NCBI GenBank assembly: GCA_020740775.1
Contig: JAHEWK010000003.1
Coordinates: 1,116,001-1,180,000 of the forward strand
DNA from: Ilyonectria destructans
Taxonomy: Eukaryota; Ascomycota; Sordariomycetes; Hypocreales; Nectriaceae
Reading direction: 5' to 3'
Length of the DNA stretch: 64,000 bases
The translations under genes were made by a program, and so were the position numbers. The notes beneath the pieces were generated by a model. That model made no database searches and was not told where the DNA came from. It worked only from the letters and a program-made list of their open reading frames with translations. Of the stretch, positions 22,033 to 32,576 are shown in pieces (within the stretch, counting starts at the first letter, position 1; each line of letters begins with the position of its first letter).

Positions 22033-23687
22033 CTTTGATTTCTTTGGGGCAGGTCGAGTGGCTTGATGGAGTATGCTTATTCGGTTCGTACTGTTCGTGC
22101 AGTTGGTGCGGCTCGTCGGATGGTTGGAGTCGTTGACTGGTTTTTCGCCGCTGTATGGGATGACGCTCAGGTTTTGGTTCGATGAGGAACAGCAACAGAT
22201 GTGCTAAACTTCTGTTCCCAGGAAAGAAAGAGAATGAGGTGATTTTGGTTGGGTTGTGTTGCGCGGTGTCAGGCACAATCAGGCTGCTCGCCGAGCCTTA
22301 TCCCCGCGGTGGCTGATGTCACATGACTTATGCAATGAGACTGGACTTTCTCAGAGATCCAGAAGAAGGGCAAAATTGATACGAAATCGGAGGTCAGTAT
22401 TAAAGGTGCAGCCCAGAAACTCTCCGCGACTCGGGGTTGTCTAGTCCCCTTGACTCCAGTCGACGCGCTCTCACGAAAACTTCACACCAGTCAGAATCAG
22501 TGCCTTATCAAAGATATCTGGAGATTCTTTTACTTGACTATCGAAAATAATACATCTGGAGTTTTATGTGGTGGCTAGGGCAAAGACAACTGGAAAGCCC
22601 AACACACTACCAGGAAACAGCTGCACGGTGATGCGTCCGCAAAGCAGAATGCACTGAAAAAGAGAATAACTAGTCAATTAAATGGAAAATAAAGCATTAG
22701 TCCCAACCACGGTACTATTTGACCGATTGATTCACATAAAATATCATACAACGGCCCTGTGAAACTACCTCCTCCATTTTCTTTTGCGTGCCCAAGACCA
22801 CGGCGATTCCCTCCAAAGCTATGGATCGCCTCTCGGAAGTAATCCTACGCCACGCCCACTCCACCATCTTCAAGGGGTTCAGGCCTACGACGATAAGATC
22901 CTCTAGAATATTAAATGGATGAGCCTTAAGAAGGAGAAGGTCCGGTCGGAGTACGTGAAGACCAAGGGCGTTTAAGTACAGATAAATGAGTTTAGTATTA
23001 AGATCCTCATCATCACTGAATATATTTCAATCTAGTGGTTAATAAAAGAGTTCATCTGGATTGCTGGTTAAACTCATACGTGACTTTCTTATCTGTTGTT
23101 TGGTGTAGTTGAAGAATTTATTGTTTCCAGTAGATTCCGAGTATGTCAAGGTTAATAGAATGAAGGGCTAACTTGATTGTAAAAGTTTTCGTATTTGATA
23201 TGCAATTCTCCATCCTTTATTCGACTTCTACAAAACTCGTTGTTACTTCTGGGTTTGAATCAAACCTGCCCTTCGGTATAAATAATTCTACAATTGTAGG
23301 ACTGTGTCTGTGGTGGATTCCTTGAAGAATCAACCACAATTACGCAAAGCAATCTTCTTGAATCCCATTTATCTTCGCTCACATTGTTAAAATACAGGAA
23401 ACAACCACATGAAAGAAATAAAAACGTTAATGTTGAATTCATGTTGAATTCTTCAAGCAGAAGTCAATTTCTCGGCGAAATTGCCTTTTGATCAAAATGA
23501 CTGCAAGTTGATAATACTCGAGCCGACAGATGTCCCATTCAATATTGCCGAACGAGTGTGTCCGTGAATCAATACCTCAACTCAACGAAGGCCATTGAAG
23601 GGGCTTTCAGCATGTTGAAATGCCATCTCAGTCATCTTGCAGGCATTTTCTTTCATATCCGCTCAGCTGAAGCAGCCTCCATGACTT
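22033..23687. other. Intergenic region with possible gene relic
   Basis: 5' region of the STAND gene, then AT-rich DNA (22,980-23,460). The only protein-like signal is the relic at 22,821-22,975, listed separately. The right end runs into the 52-bp inverted repeat. Confidence 0.45.
22821..22975 (+). pseudogene. Possible degenerate coding fragment
   Basis: An ATG at 22821 opens MDRLSEVILRHAHSTIFKGF. In another frame the stretch reads QAYDDKIL, stop, then NIKWMSLKKEKVRSEYVKT before a stop at 22973. The second part has strong protein character (Lys/Glu-rich amphipathic helix) and is broken by one TAG and a frame change. I do not recognise the family. It may be the 3' part of a decayed gene, or chance. 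Confidence 0.2.
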
Positions 23688-23817
23688 TATCGACGGAGGC
23701 ATCACCGAACACCGTCAGCCGCTTGTCCCACATATCAAAACCCATGTAGCAACCAAGTTTAAGTCTTTGATATGTGGGACAAGCGGCTGACGGTGTTCGG
23801 TGATGCCTCCGTCGATA
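23688..23817. repeat. Perfect 52-bp inverted repeat (hairpin)
   Basis: The left arm 23688-23739 and right arm 23766-23817 are exact reverse complements over 52 bp, separated by a 26-nt spacer. Mismatch begins at both arm ends. The right arm codes the last residues of the C2H2-like zinc-finger gene on minus; the left arm codes the same peptide (STEASPNTVSRLSHISK) on plus, followed by its own stop at 23747-23749. The two copies are therefore tail to tail. Confidence 0.9.
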
Positions 23818-25558
23818 GAGAACTCATTACTGGAGCGCCCTTGTCTCGTGGCGGACTAGTTTGTGTGCCGTTGCTCGTAGTCATATTGTTTCCAGCACTC
23901 CCGTTGCTCCCTGACTCTCTGTTACCCCCATTCCAGTTGCTTGCAGTGCGGTTACATGCCAGTCCGTTGCTTTCAGAGTCATTTTGACCGTCGGCATTCT
24001 TATGACTCTTCTCTTCCCTATGACTTTCAGTCCCATTCTTATTTCGAGACTCTTTACTCTCAACTTCATTTGCAACCTCGTTGTTGCCACGTTCCTGATG
24101 ATAAATCCCGAGACTCTGGTTCCACCACAGAGGAAAGATGCTTTGAACGGCAGCATACGCGAGTTGCCTGACAGCGCTCTCCTCTAGCACTCCGCTAGGG
24201 AGATTGTCAATGAGTCTATCTTGGACAATTCTCCCTCCCTGACTCTCTACAAACTCGCGGAAACTACTCATATCCTTTGAGAGGGAATTGAGCAGATACG
24301 GCGAGCTGGGTCGCTCCGTGTCCGGAAACAGTAGCTTGAAGATTTCATACCACTGTTCCTCTTCTGACTGCTTTTGGTTCGCGCGCTTTGCCCGAAGTTG
24401 CTTCTCCTGCTTTGGAGTCATGCCATCCGGCTGTTCTTCTGCAGGACGTTTCTGGCAGGACTGTGCCCGGATGTGCTCATCCCTACTTTCATCGTCGCCA
24501 AATCTAATCATGCAGACTGGACAGTGAAGTGGCTGTACGTGGTGCCTGAACAGATGCTGCTTTACGTAGGCAATTCGCGTGAGGACGTATCCATGACAAC
24601 GCTTATGTTGGATTGGGTCTTTCTTGTAGAATGGACAGGCAAGAACCTGGTCCGGCCGGTCTTCTGTCTTTTTCCTTTTGGCTTGGTTTGTGTCGACTTG
24701 GTCCTCGTTGCCGTGGCCACTCGTAGCCTCGTGCAGAGACCGTTTGATCGGGCCGCTGTTCGAAGTCTGGCCTCCATCGCCTTCCCTTTGCCTTGAAGCA
24801 GAGACGTCTGGTTCAATGCTTGTCCTTCTACTCGGCGGTGGTGACGCCGTCGTAGTTGATATGACTGGACTGGGCATCGAGACGGAGAAATCGTCGTCGT
24901 CGTGAATTGGGAGGAGTATATTGTGATCGAAGCCATCGCCATTCCCGTCAAGGAAGTCCTCAGGCGGAGGTGATATTTCGATCGAAGGTATAGACCATGG
25001 GGTCGACGGGGAGCTCGCTGCCGATGATCTGGATAGCTCTGTTGAACTTTCAGGGCCACCTTCAAATAAGGATTCGGCACGGAAATCGGGCGAGCTAGTA
25101 GACGCTGCACTCGACGCGAAATCCAATGCAAAGTCGGGCGTAAGCCCCGTTTCCACCTCAGATTGAGCAGCTTCTTGATTCAAAACGCGCTCTGAAGACC
25201 CATCGACGGTGCCATTCTCTTGTCGAATAGGGAATCTGCATCCCACGTTCTCGCTCTGGGTGCTCATTGTGTCCTGCTGGGTTAAGGAGGGAAGAGACGC
25301 TGTAGCAGGAACTGGTATTTGTGGCGGCACGTCGTTGTTCGCGCGGCGGTTCGGGTGCGAGTAGTTTTCTGAGTGGCATATGACCCACTGAAGAACACCT
25401 TCTAGGTTCTCAACCGGACTCTTTGGCTTTGGCTCTGAGTCGCTCTGATGCACGTCTGTCACTGTGGAAGGCGGTCCGGTGATATTGGCCCAGCTGCCAA
25501 CGCCGTGGACACTTGGATCATCATCAACAATTTTGGGTTGAATAGTGCTGCCGCCCAT
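23759..25558 (-). CDS. C2H2-like zinc-finger protein
   Basis: 599-aa protein starting at the ATG at 25558 (the frame is open nine codons further but without ATG). Residues about 1-300 are Ser/Pro/Asp-rich and disordered, with a nuclear-localisation-like KRKK near 295. Residues 308-370 hold paired Cys/His clusters: CPFYKKDPIQHKRC, then KQHLFRHH, then CPVCMIRF and a final H-x4-C, a pattern common in a fungal C2H2-like family. A conserved C-terminal region follows (EQWYEIFKLLFPD to FREFVESQGGRI), then an Asn/Ser/Gly-rich tail. The last about 17 codons lie inside the perfect inverted repeat, so the present C-terminus may have been made by an inverted duplication. Role is probably nucleic-acid binding; targets are unknown. 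Confidence 0.75.
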   Translation of the reverse strand: MGGSTIQPKIVDDDPSVHGVGSWANITGPPSTVTDVHQSDSEPKPKSPVENLEGVLQWVICHSENYSHPNRRANNDVPPQIPVPATASLPSLTQQDTMSTQSENVGCRFPIRQENGTVDGSSERVLNQEAAQSEVETGLTPDFALDFASSAASTSSPDFRAESLFEGGPESSTELSRSSAASSPSTPWSIPSIEISPPPEDFLDGNGDGFDHNILLPIHDDDDFSVSMPSPVISTTTASPPPSRRTSIEPDVSASRQREGDGGQTSNSGPIKRSLHEATSGHGNEDQVDTNQAKRKKTEDRPDQVLACPFYKKDPIQHKRCHGYVLTRIAYVKQHLFRHHVQPLHCPVCMIRFGDDESRDEHIRAQSCQKRPAEEQPDGMTPKQEKQLRAKRANQKQSEEEQWYEIFKLLFPDTERPSSPYLLNSLSKDMSSFREFVESQGGRIVQDRLIDNLPSGVLEESAVRQLAYAAVQSIFPLWWNQSLGIYHQERGNNEVANEVESKESRNKNGTESHREEKSHKNADGQNDSESNGLACNRTASNWNGGNRESGSNGSAGNNMTTSNGTQTSPPRDKGAPVMSSLSTEASPNTVSRLSHISKT

Positions 25559-27552
25559 ATTGTTCTGACTGGAAAGAACCGTCAATAATACTGAAAACAG
25601 GCAGGCACGCCCTAATCAGCTCACTCTAGTGAGGCAGTAGTGAGGCGAGTATTTATTTACTGACCAGAGCCGTACGGTGCCTCGGGCGAAGGCCTGGTGG
25701 CTTCACGGCCTCGTCGGTTCTTTGCCTTCTTTTTGCCTTGTGTGCCCTTTTCCCTCTCGACGCCTTTTGCAGTGGTCAGCACGATGGTTTGCCAGGTAAA
25801 ATGGAAATCGTCAGGCGTCGAGGAGAAGTGTCAAAGTGGAAAAACAGGCAGCGTGGTATCACGTCGGCGCTATTTAGGAGGGGGCTGTGGCATGCCAGCC
25901 TGCACCTGTGAGTGGCCACAAGCCCTGGTCTAAATCACAAGTGTGATAAGTCGAGTACAGTCAGCGCGTCCGTGGCAAGTCTGTGACCAGTCGCCGCGTA
26001 CGGCAGAACAGGGGCCATCCCGGGCGATGAGGGGATCGGCAGTGGTTTGATAGTAGCCGGGCGAGAGGTCACGCAGCCCAAGTTGTCACAACTGTGCTCT
26101 CGGCATTGTGCCGGGGCTCAGCATTGTGTTGACGGCTCTGCATTGTGACAAGCGTGGACTGCTGCAGCTGTGGGCTTGCCGGGGGGGCTCCCTTCGTCGA
26201 GCAGTCCTGCATCGCCCTGCGTAGTCCAGTTTAAGGGTAGTCGGTCACTCCCCCGTTTTCCGATTCTTTGTCCTTTGTTCTTTTCAACCTTCGTCACTGC
26301 TCCTTTGATACAGTGAAAGACATCGACGAGCGAGACACCGGCCTCCAAGACATCGGCGCGCAAGTCCCGGGACGCACAGCCACGGTTTCAGCGCCCCACC
26401 GCCGTCGCGGGCGTGAAAATGGTCTCGGACAGGGTCGCACCCCGGCCTCAGCCGCAGCCTCCGGGGCAGCCTCCGGAGCAACCTTCTCAATCTCCACCGC
26501 GGTCCCAGCCTCCCCAGCCTCCATTTCCGAGCACCGAAAGCGTTCGAGTCACTGCTGGAAGCGTTCCCACCGATAGGGGCAATGGTAGCTTGTATGATTG
26601 CATTTCTGACCCCTCTTGCAGACAGTACAAGGTCTGAGACTTGGTGAAGGACCGATTCCCCACGCGCAGAACCCCTGGCCGAAGCCTACAGCCTACAGCG
26701 ATTCCTGAGGCCCCCCGACGACGGACCGGTCATTGAGAGACTAGTATCTCTCTATGCAATTGGCGATACAGTGGGCGGACAGGATAATGCGGATCAGGCG
26801 GAAGAGAGAGCAACGGTTGACGCCACGGACAGGGCTGAAGCAGCGATAAATTATTTTGACAACATACTCAATCCCATGCGAGACACTTCGCCATGACACG
26901 GATAGAATGCCAGAAAAAAATTGGAAAACGGGAAAAGGTAGAAAAAAACTCGGAAAATTGGAAAATCATTTGCTCTTGTCCCAAGTTCGTTCAATCGCCC
27001 ATCGGCATAGAATTAATAAGGCGAGTCACTGTGATTCGTATCCGGGGAATATTTTTACCCGCCTGCGCTAATAGCACCGCTGTACAGTGAGTGATGGTAG
27101 GCATCTTTTAGTAGGAACCCCCTATAAGGCCCTTCTTATTCAGTGGGTAAGGCACTAAAATTTGGTGCTTACTCCTCAAAGTGTGTTTAGCCATCCGACT
27201 ATTTACCAACAATGGATAAATTTAGTGTAAACCACTGCAGTAGAGTAATTATAAACTTCAAGGGAAATCCCTATAAGGCCATTAATACTTAGTTAAGTAT
27301 CCTGAGGTTCGTTGAAGTGCTGAAATTTAGCGCTGGCCCTCTAGAAGTGAATTTTTGACACTTCCATTGTCATATGGTTATAGATAGTGCTGTATGTGAG
27401 TTGTCCAGTGACAATTGAAGTTGCCAAACTTCCTGCACCAAGTACATGGGGGCCTCTTTCACTGCACATCTTGTCAATCGAGGGAGAATAACCTGCCCTT
27501 TTCTCCCTCTTATTGATCCGCTGGTGGAGCTTTTGAGGCCTCGCTAAACTGA
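25559..27552. other. Intergenic region with GC-rich and AT-rich halves
   Basis: 25.6-26.7 kb is GC-rich with Pro/Gln/Ser-coding frames on plus near 26,410-26,560 that may be leader or low-complexity DNA. 26.9-27.5 kb is AT-rich and contains the motif CCCTATAAGGCC twice (near 27,121 and 27,269), each followed about 40-70 bp later by a related GTGCT(A)AAATTT-type block. That looks like a decayed duplicated repeat. Confidence 0.4.
26648..26896 (+). pseudogene. Possible coding remnant or missed exon
   Basis: An uninterrupted 82-codon frame with protein-like character includes SLYAIGDTVGGQDNADQAEE and later AEAAINYFDNILNP before a TGA at 26894. It has no ATG near its start, so it would have to be a last exon or a decayed gene end. 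The family is not recognised. Confidence 0.25.
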
Positions 27553-28986
27553 TCAATGATTCCATTCCGAATCAAGAGCATGGCCAAGTGGTCCCGACAC
27601 AGCATAATCCGTCGTCACAAACGCCCGATCCACCTCGCCCAACCCTTCCGCGCAATACTGCAACGTCTCTGCAATGTCATGCGAGCGATTCAGCGGCGTC
27701 TTCTCATCCAGCAGCACGTCAAACTCGACCCAGACACCATCACCCGCATGGTACGCCGTCACATTCTTGAACCCCGTAACAATTGGCGCGAATCGGTACG
27801 CCAGATAGATGAGCTTCTTCAATGTGTGGTCGTCAGCGGCCTCGCCCGAGAGGCGCACCACGTTGCTGAAACACGTGTGGCCCCAGTCGAAGATGATGAA
27901 GAGGGAGAGGAGCCCAGCGCCGACGGAGTCGAGCCACCAGATGTCCGCCTTGTAGCCGATTAACGGGAACAGCAAGGAGAGTGTGTTGAAGATGACGTCG
28001 GTTTTGCAATCCTGAACCAGGGCCTGGACCTGCGTTGTCTTGATCGAATGGCACCCAACTCCAATGGTGCCTTTGATGACGACCGTCGCGAGCAGCGAGC
28101 CGATGGCCGCCCAACTCAGGATCTCGGCCTTATGGTGCGGAGGCATGAGCCGCGCCACCGACTCCTGCAGGATCTGCATGAAGGATATGACCATGATGAT
28201 GGAGAAGACCAAGATCCCCAGCGGCTCCAGCCGCCGCCTGCCAACGGGGAAGCGCTTGCGCAGGGCATTCAGCCGCCACAAGACCAGCCGGTTTGTCGAC
28301 CACACGATGAGTGTACACAGAAGGTCAAGCGCCGAGTCCACAACCGACGCGACGAGAGACAACGAGCCCGTTGTGAATACGGCAAATGTCTTGCCGACAA
28401 GCAGCAGGATATTTGCCACAACATTGACGTTGATTGCCAGCTTGGCTCGCTGACTCGCCTTCCTCCTCTTCAATTTCTCCTCCTCGGGAAGCAGCTCTCC
28501 AATATTCCCCTCCACGCGCTGCAGTCCGCCGGTTCGTTCCAGGTCGCCGTCATGATCTGGGTCTGGGTTCATCGACTCGAGGACATCGTCGGCGATGGCC
28601 ATGACGACCGCATCAACCTCAAGCCAATCATTGAGACGCTCATTCTGCGCCTCGTAGAAGCGCCGCACCTTCTTGTTTTTGATGAGCTTAAGATCTTCAT
28701 CCGACTTGCGGAACTGTTCGAGGCCGTCTCTATCAATGCCGTGGAGGAGGGCGTGCTTGAGTTCCGTACGGCGGGCATCCTCCAGCGCAGTTCGAGCCGC
28801 CTCCTGAAACTGGAAGATTCGGGGTGTTCGTCTCCGGGCGCTAGGGCCTAGCTCATGTCCGTTGTACGGATATTTACCAGTCTCCAAATCGCGGGGATGG
28901 TCTTCGAATTGATCTTGTTGCGAGCCGTGGCGTTGGGGCTGAGGCGGCTGGCCATTGTCGCCATGTAAGAATCGTTTTCCAACCAT
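27553..28986 (-). CDS. Cation diffusion facilitator, Mn/Fe-type signature
   Basis: Intronless 477-aa metal:proton antiporter of the CDF family, expected in vacuolar, Golgi or ER membrane. Seen: a hydrophilic N-terminal region of about 180 residues, then six membrane segments and a soluble C-terminal domain of about 90 residues (ending near ALDSEWNH). Metal-site motifs are DSALD at 217-221 in TM2 and DCKTD at 326-330 in TM5. The D-x3-D pair in both helices is the pattern of manganese-type CDFs rather than the H-x3-D of zinc transporters; substrate Mn (or Fe) is therefore inferred, not shown. KFAVFTTGSLSLVASVVDS-like sequence before the first motif is conserved in the family. Confidence 0.87.
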   Translation of the reverse strand: MVGKRFLHGDNGQPPQPQRHGSQQDQFEDHPRDLETGKYPYNGHELGPSARRRTPRIFQFQEAARTALEDARRTELKHALLHGIDRDGLEQFRKSDEDLKLIKNKKVRRFYEAQNERLNDWLEVDAVVMAIADDVLESMNPDPDHDGDLERTGGLQRVEGNIGELLPEEEKLKRRKASQRAKLAINVNVVANILLLVGKTFAVFTTGSLSLVASVVDSALDLLCTLIVWSTNRLVLWRLNALRKRFPVGRRRLEPLGILVFSIIMVISFMQILQESVARLMPPHHKAEILSWAAIGSLLATVVIKGTIGVGCHSIKTTQVQALVQDCKTDVIFNTLSLLFPLIGYKADIWWLDSVGAGLLSLFIIFDWGHTCFSNVVRLSGEAADDHTLKKLIYLAYRFAPIVTGFKNVTAYHAGDGVWVEFDVLLDEKTPLNRSHDIAETLQYCAEGLGEVDRAFVTTDYAVSGPLGHALDSEWNH

Positions 28987-29477
28987 CTTGAAGTCTGTTT
29001 ATTTCCAAGATGTTGAATTTCCAAGGATTTAATATCATGGATAGTTGTTGTTTTATAACGGCGTCGAAGATTATTGCTGCGGGCCGTCATGTTACATATG
29101 ACGTATGAGTGCCGATCGCGATGACCAGCTGCCAGGCTTATGCACGATCCGACCACGCCAGCTACGTCTACTCGGTGACTGGACGGGAATAAACGACATT
29201 GTTACAAGGCGAGGTGGGTAAAAGAGGGTCCGTTTTCTCATTAATGGCTTTTCCCAGACATTCAGCGGGTTTCTTGTGGCTCACACCTTGTAAGCATGTC
29301 GTCGTCATCTGCCAAGCCATGGGGCTGTCGACACGGCATTACGGCACCTTCACTCCACTGAAGTTGGCAGCAAGTCTGTTTCACTCGGTAGATCTGATCC
29401 AATGTCACTATCATCATCCAGAAGACCCAGGATATCGTAATTTGCTTTGTGCTACTCGGGCACTGAGCCTATCAGCG
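28987..29477. other. Intergenic region
   Basis: Lies between the start of the CDF gene and the 3' end of the DUF7708 gene. No gene seen. Confidence 0.5.
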
Positions 29478-31604
29478 CTATTGACCGGCGCCAAAGAAAT
29501 CGCTACGCCACACCGGCTCATTCGCAGCCTTATAATTCTGCATTCGCAAAGCCTCAGAATTTGAGATATGGGTGAGCAAAGCGCCCGATCGTCCGGTTGT
29601 AGTCCACAAGACTTTAAAATTGCAGTCTCTCAGCACCTGGATCAACTCGGCCAAGCATGGCTCCGTGCTCATGTCGTAAAACCCATCAAACCGGTGCAGG
29701 CCGTCGATAACGCAGAATAGCTTCTCCGGCATCAATTTGGCCAGCTCGCGAAACATGGCCATTGCATCACCCCAGGGCTTAGGCTTAGATGTGCCGTCCA
29801 TTAGACGAAATCGCGCTTCGGTCAAGTCGATCTCAGTCTCAAACACGGGCGGGAGGTGTTCGACCATCTGGCGCAGCAGCGCTGAAACCAACGCCATGAT
29901 TCCTTGCCTCGTCCGCGATTCATCCGAGTCGGGTCGTGGTTGGTGTCGCCCAGGAAGTTCGCAAAAGTACGACATGACAGGGACGCGCAAATGTGATGCC
30001 AAGCTGATAACAGTGGCGCTTAAAAGACTCATAGGGTTGTAGACGCGGTCAACGTTGCTGGGTAGGCCCTCGATCCACAGCATGTGTGATGCCGAGTCGG
30101 TGGACCATCTCTGGAGTCGCGACAACGTCTGTATGGGGACGCGCGCCGCGTTAAAACAACAGCGTTCCATGCGCACTCGCTCCCTATCAAAAAATGCCTC
30201 GAGATGCGCCGAATTCAGGGCAACCTCCTCTGCAGAGTATTTCTTAATCTGGGCCATGATGCTTGGTTGCTGAGTCGTGAAGAGTGCCAGGTGCGGAAGT
30301 GTCGCCAGGTTTGTCGATGTCGCCAGGTTTGTCGATGTCGCCAGGTTTCTCGGTGTCGCCGATCCTAAATAGTAATTAGGCATTCGGAGTCCATCAGTGA
30401 ATCACAAACTCTCACCAAGTCGTGACCGCCAGTTCTCAATCGACGCCTGTCCCTGATGCTCTAACAGAAAGTTAAGTTGAGCAGTGAGTTCCTTCACATG
30501 TCGACCAGCATCTAAAAGTTCTTGCCTCTCAGCCTGAGCCTTGAGGAGCTCCCTCTCAATCCTCGTAGCGTAATCTCTCATCTCAGCTTGATGTCTCGCG
30601 TCTCCTTGCAAACCCACTCGGAAGTCACGATTCAGCACTTCTAATTGCTCTCGGGTAGAACGGACTTCGGCTCGGGAGCTCTGAGCAGCAATATCGCGAA
30701 CTACCAAAGCTTTGGCGTTGATCTTTTGGATGTCATCCTCGAACTTCTTGTAGATATTCTCGTTGAAGGAGTCGAGCATCTTGGAGAAACGCTTTCGCAT
30801 GAGGAAGTCCATGACACTAGAAAGGAAGAGGAAGACGTGCGCGTATAGCTCGGCGACCTTCTCCAGCACCCTAGGCGTGCGAAAGATCTCAAGTTCAGTC
30901 TTGCATTCAGTGATGTGCTCACTGATGGAGGCCAGTGAATCGGCAAGGCCCTCAGCAAAGCGATCATGGTTGACGCTAGCCTGTAGTTATTGAGTGAACA
31001 AATGCGTCTCTGCAATTAACGCGTGACTCACGTACCTGAATAATTGCATTCAGTGATCCGGTGAAAAGTGAAACGTATTGATTTCCTTCAGGGAGGACTT
31101 TCAGAAGCGCGCTGTGAGAGTCCAGGGTGTTACAGAATGAATGGAAAGTTGACATGAACTTGCCTCCTCCACCCTTTCTTCTCTTGGTCTGCCATTTAGT
31201 GTTCGATTCGCGCACCAAATCAATAACGCCCTCGATGGTTGGATCAAATTTCTTCAAGTCCAGCTTGTCTTCTTTGGAGCAGCTGCCATGGAACGTCACC
31301 CATTTTTCTCGAAGCTGGGTTGCCTCAACTGAGATGAGAGCGCTGATGGGGTCGCTGATTGGGGTTATTACACAGCAGGGTCTCTGGGTTCCTTGCACAC
31401 TCGCCTCCTGGTAGTGGAAGACTCAACTGGCTCAAAGAACTTCCGCCATGGATCTTGTATATCCTCTCTTTCAAGGCCATCCACGTTGTGTCGCAGCAAT
31501 TCACCCAGAGGGAACGCATCGCTGTCGGGTGACAACCGCTCAGAAACCTCCAGGCTGTAGGTTCGCACAAGTCTCCTCGCTTCTCTGACATCCTCCGCAT
31601 CCAT
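29478..31604 (-). CDS. DUF7708 STAND-like protein (four exons)
   Basis: Modelled 656-aa protein. Exons on minus: 31604-31374, 31323-31036, 30980-30416 and 30364-29478. Introns are 50, 55 and 51 nt. The first donor is uncertain: GTGTGC at 31400 also keeps the frame and gives nine fewer residues. After splicing, residues about 95-170 show the DUF7708 signature (VIDLVRESNTKWQTKRRK, FCNTLDSHSALLKVLPEGNQ). A coiled-coil region with EHITECKTELEIF and MRKRFSKMLDSFNEN follows, then a NACHT-like part with LWIEGLPSNVDRVYNPMS in place of a Walker A loop and CVIDGLHRF in place of Walker B. The family commonly lacks a canonical P-loop, so ATP binding is doubtful. An 18-bp repeat codes NLATST tandem units at the third splice junction. 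Function unknown; an NLR-like role is possible. Confidence 0.78.
30302..30358 (-). repeat. 18-bp coding tandem repeat
   Basis: About three direct copies of an 18-bp unit (GGCGACATCGACAAACCT on minus) directly after the third intron of the DUF7708 gene, giving the peptide period NLATST. In-frame and a multiple of three, so copy-number change would not break the gene. Confidence 0.8.
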
Positions 31605-32576
31605 GGCAATGGTTGTTTCAGAATTTAATCTGTTGATCCCTCTCAATCCCACCACGTAATGCAAAAGGTAAGATCGCTATCTTTATCAGAAATCAGAAAT
31701 CAGGCTGCAGCGGAAACAACCCTCGGCTCCCTCCTGCCGCTATGCCCGATTGTGGTGGATGTCTAACGTCACACCGCAGGATATGAAACCATGTGTACAA
31801 AAGGTATTACGTATCAATACTTCTTGTATAACATAAAGTACACGATTCAGGAGCAATACAAAATGACAGTCGCTATGAACACATATGAAAGTCAATGCCT
31901 TCGGATAGTATCCCGTGACTACAATACACTGAGTCACACAATGAAGATACCAATAGCGTATATACCCAGCATTTACGACTGCTACTACAAAGTGTGCGCC
32001 CTCGCACACCAGTACCCTACAAATACTATCTTTACTACAGTACATCAGATAACACAACCTCCTTCCGGGGAGTATGTTCAGTATATAGTTGAGTTGGCCT
32101 TTCCACTAGTAGCCTTATGCACTACTCTTTAACAGAGACCTTTAACAGGCGGGTTTAACGAAGCTCAAACCTATGACCTCTGGAGTTTGGAGCGACAATA
32201 CAGCCAACCCAATATACCGTAATGCAGACGTACTTTTGTGTATGGGCGTACACTTTGTAGTAGCAGTCGTGACCGTCGGGTATATAACGAGGTTAGATTC
32301 TACCCCCGCCAGCTCCATTGGTATCTTCATTGTGTGACTGTACATGTCATGTTGTTAAAGGGACGAGTTTAAAGTAAAAAGTCGGTGTATCATATCAATT
32401 TCGTGGAATCTTATCTAGATAATACAAGTGTAGAGGGCTCCAATTCCCAAGTCCCGACCATAGCATCGCTTGTCAAAAACAAAGAAGACCCGTCTCTTTC
32501 CCAACGCCAGCCGTCAATTGCATCTAGTAAACCCTCATGACATTCGACTTAGCACACTCAAGTCACGTCCCTACTT
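31605..32576. other. Intergenic region with decayed inverted repeat
   Basis: Promoter side of the DUF7708 gene and 3' side of the dynamin-like gene. Contains an imperfect inverted repeat, listed separately, and no supportable gene. Confidence 0.45.
31933..32338. repeat. Imperfect long inverted repeat, possible transposon remnant
   Basis: The left arm 31933-32001 is matched in inverted orientation by 32244-32338. Shared blocks include GTCACACAATGAAGATACCA and ACGACTGCTACTACAAAGTG; the right arm carries about 26 extra bases in the middle. The pair is separated by about 240 bp and contains short TTAACA/TGTTAA motifs. It could be two opposed copies of a small repeat or a decayed MITE or LTR pair. 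No coding frame. Confidence 0.6.

Noticed and set aside
31740..32345. Two similar small minus-strand proteins around the inverted repeat
   Set aside because: Their similarity comes from the inverted repeat arms themselves; they lack conserved starts and proper lengths.
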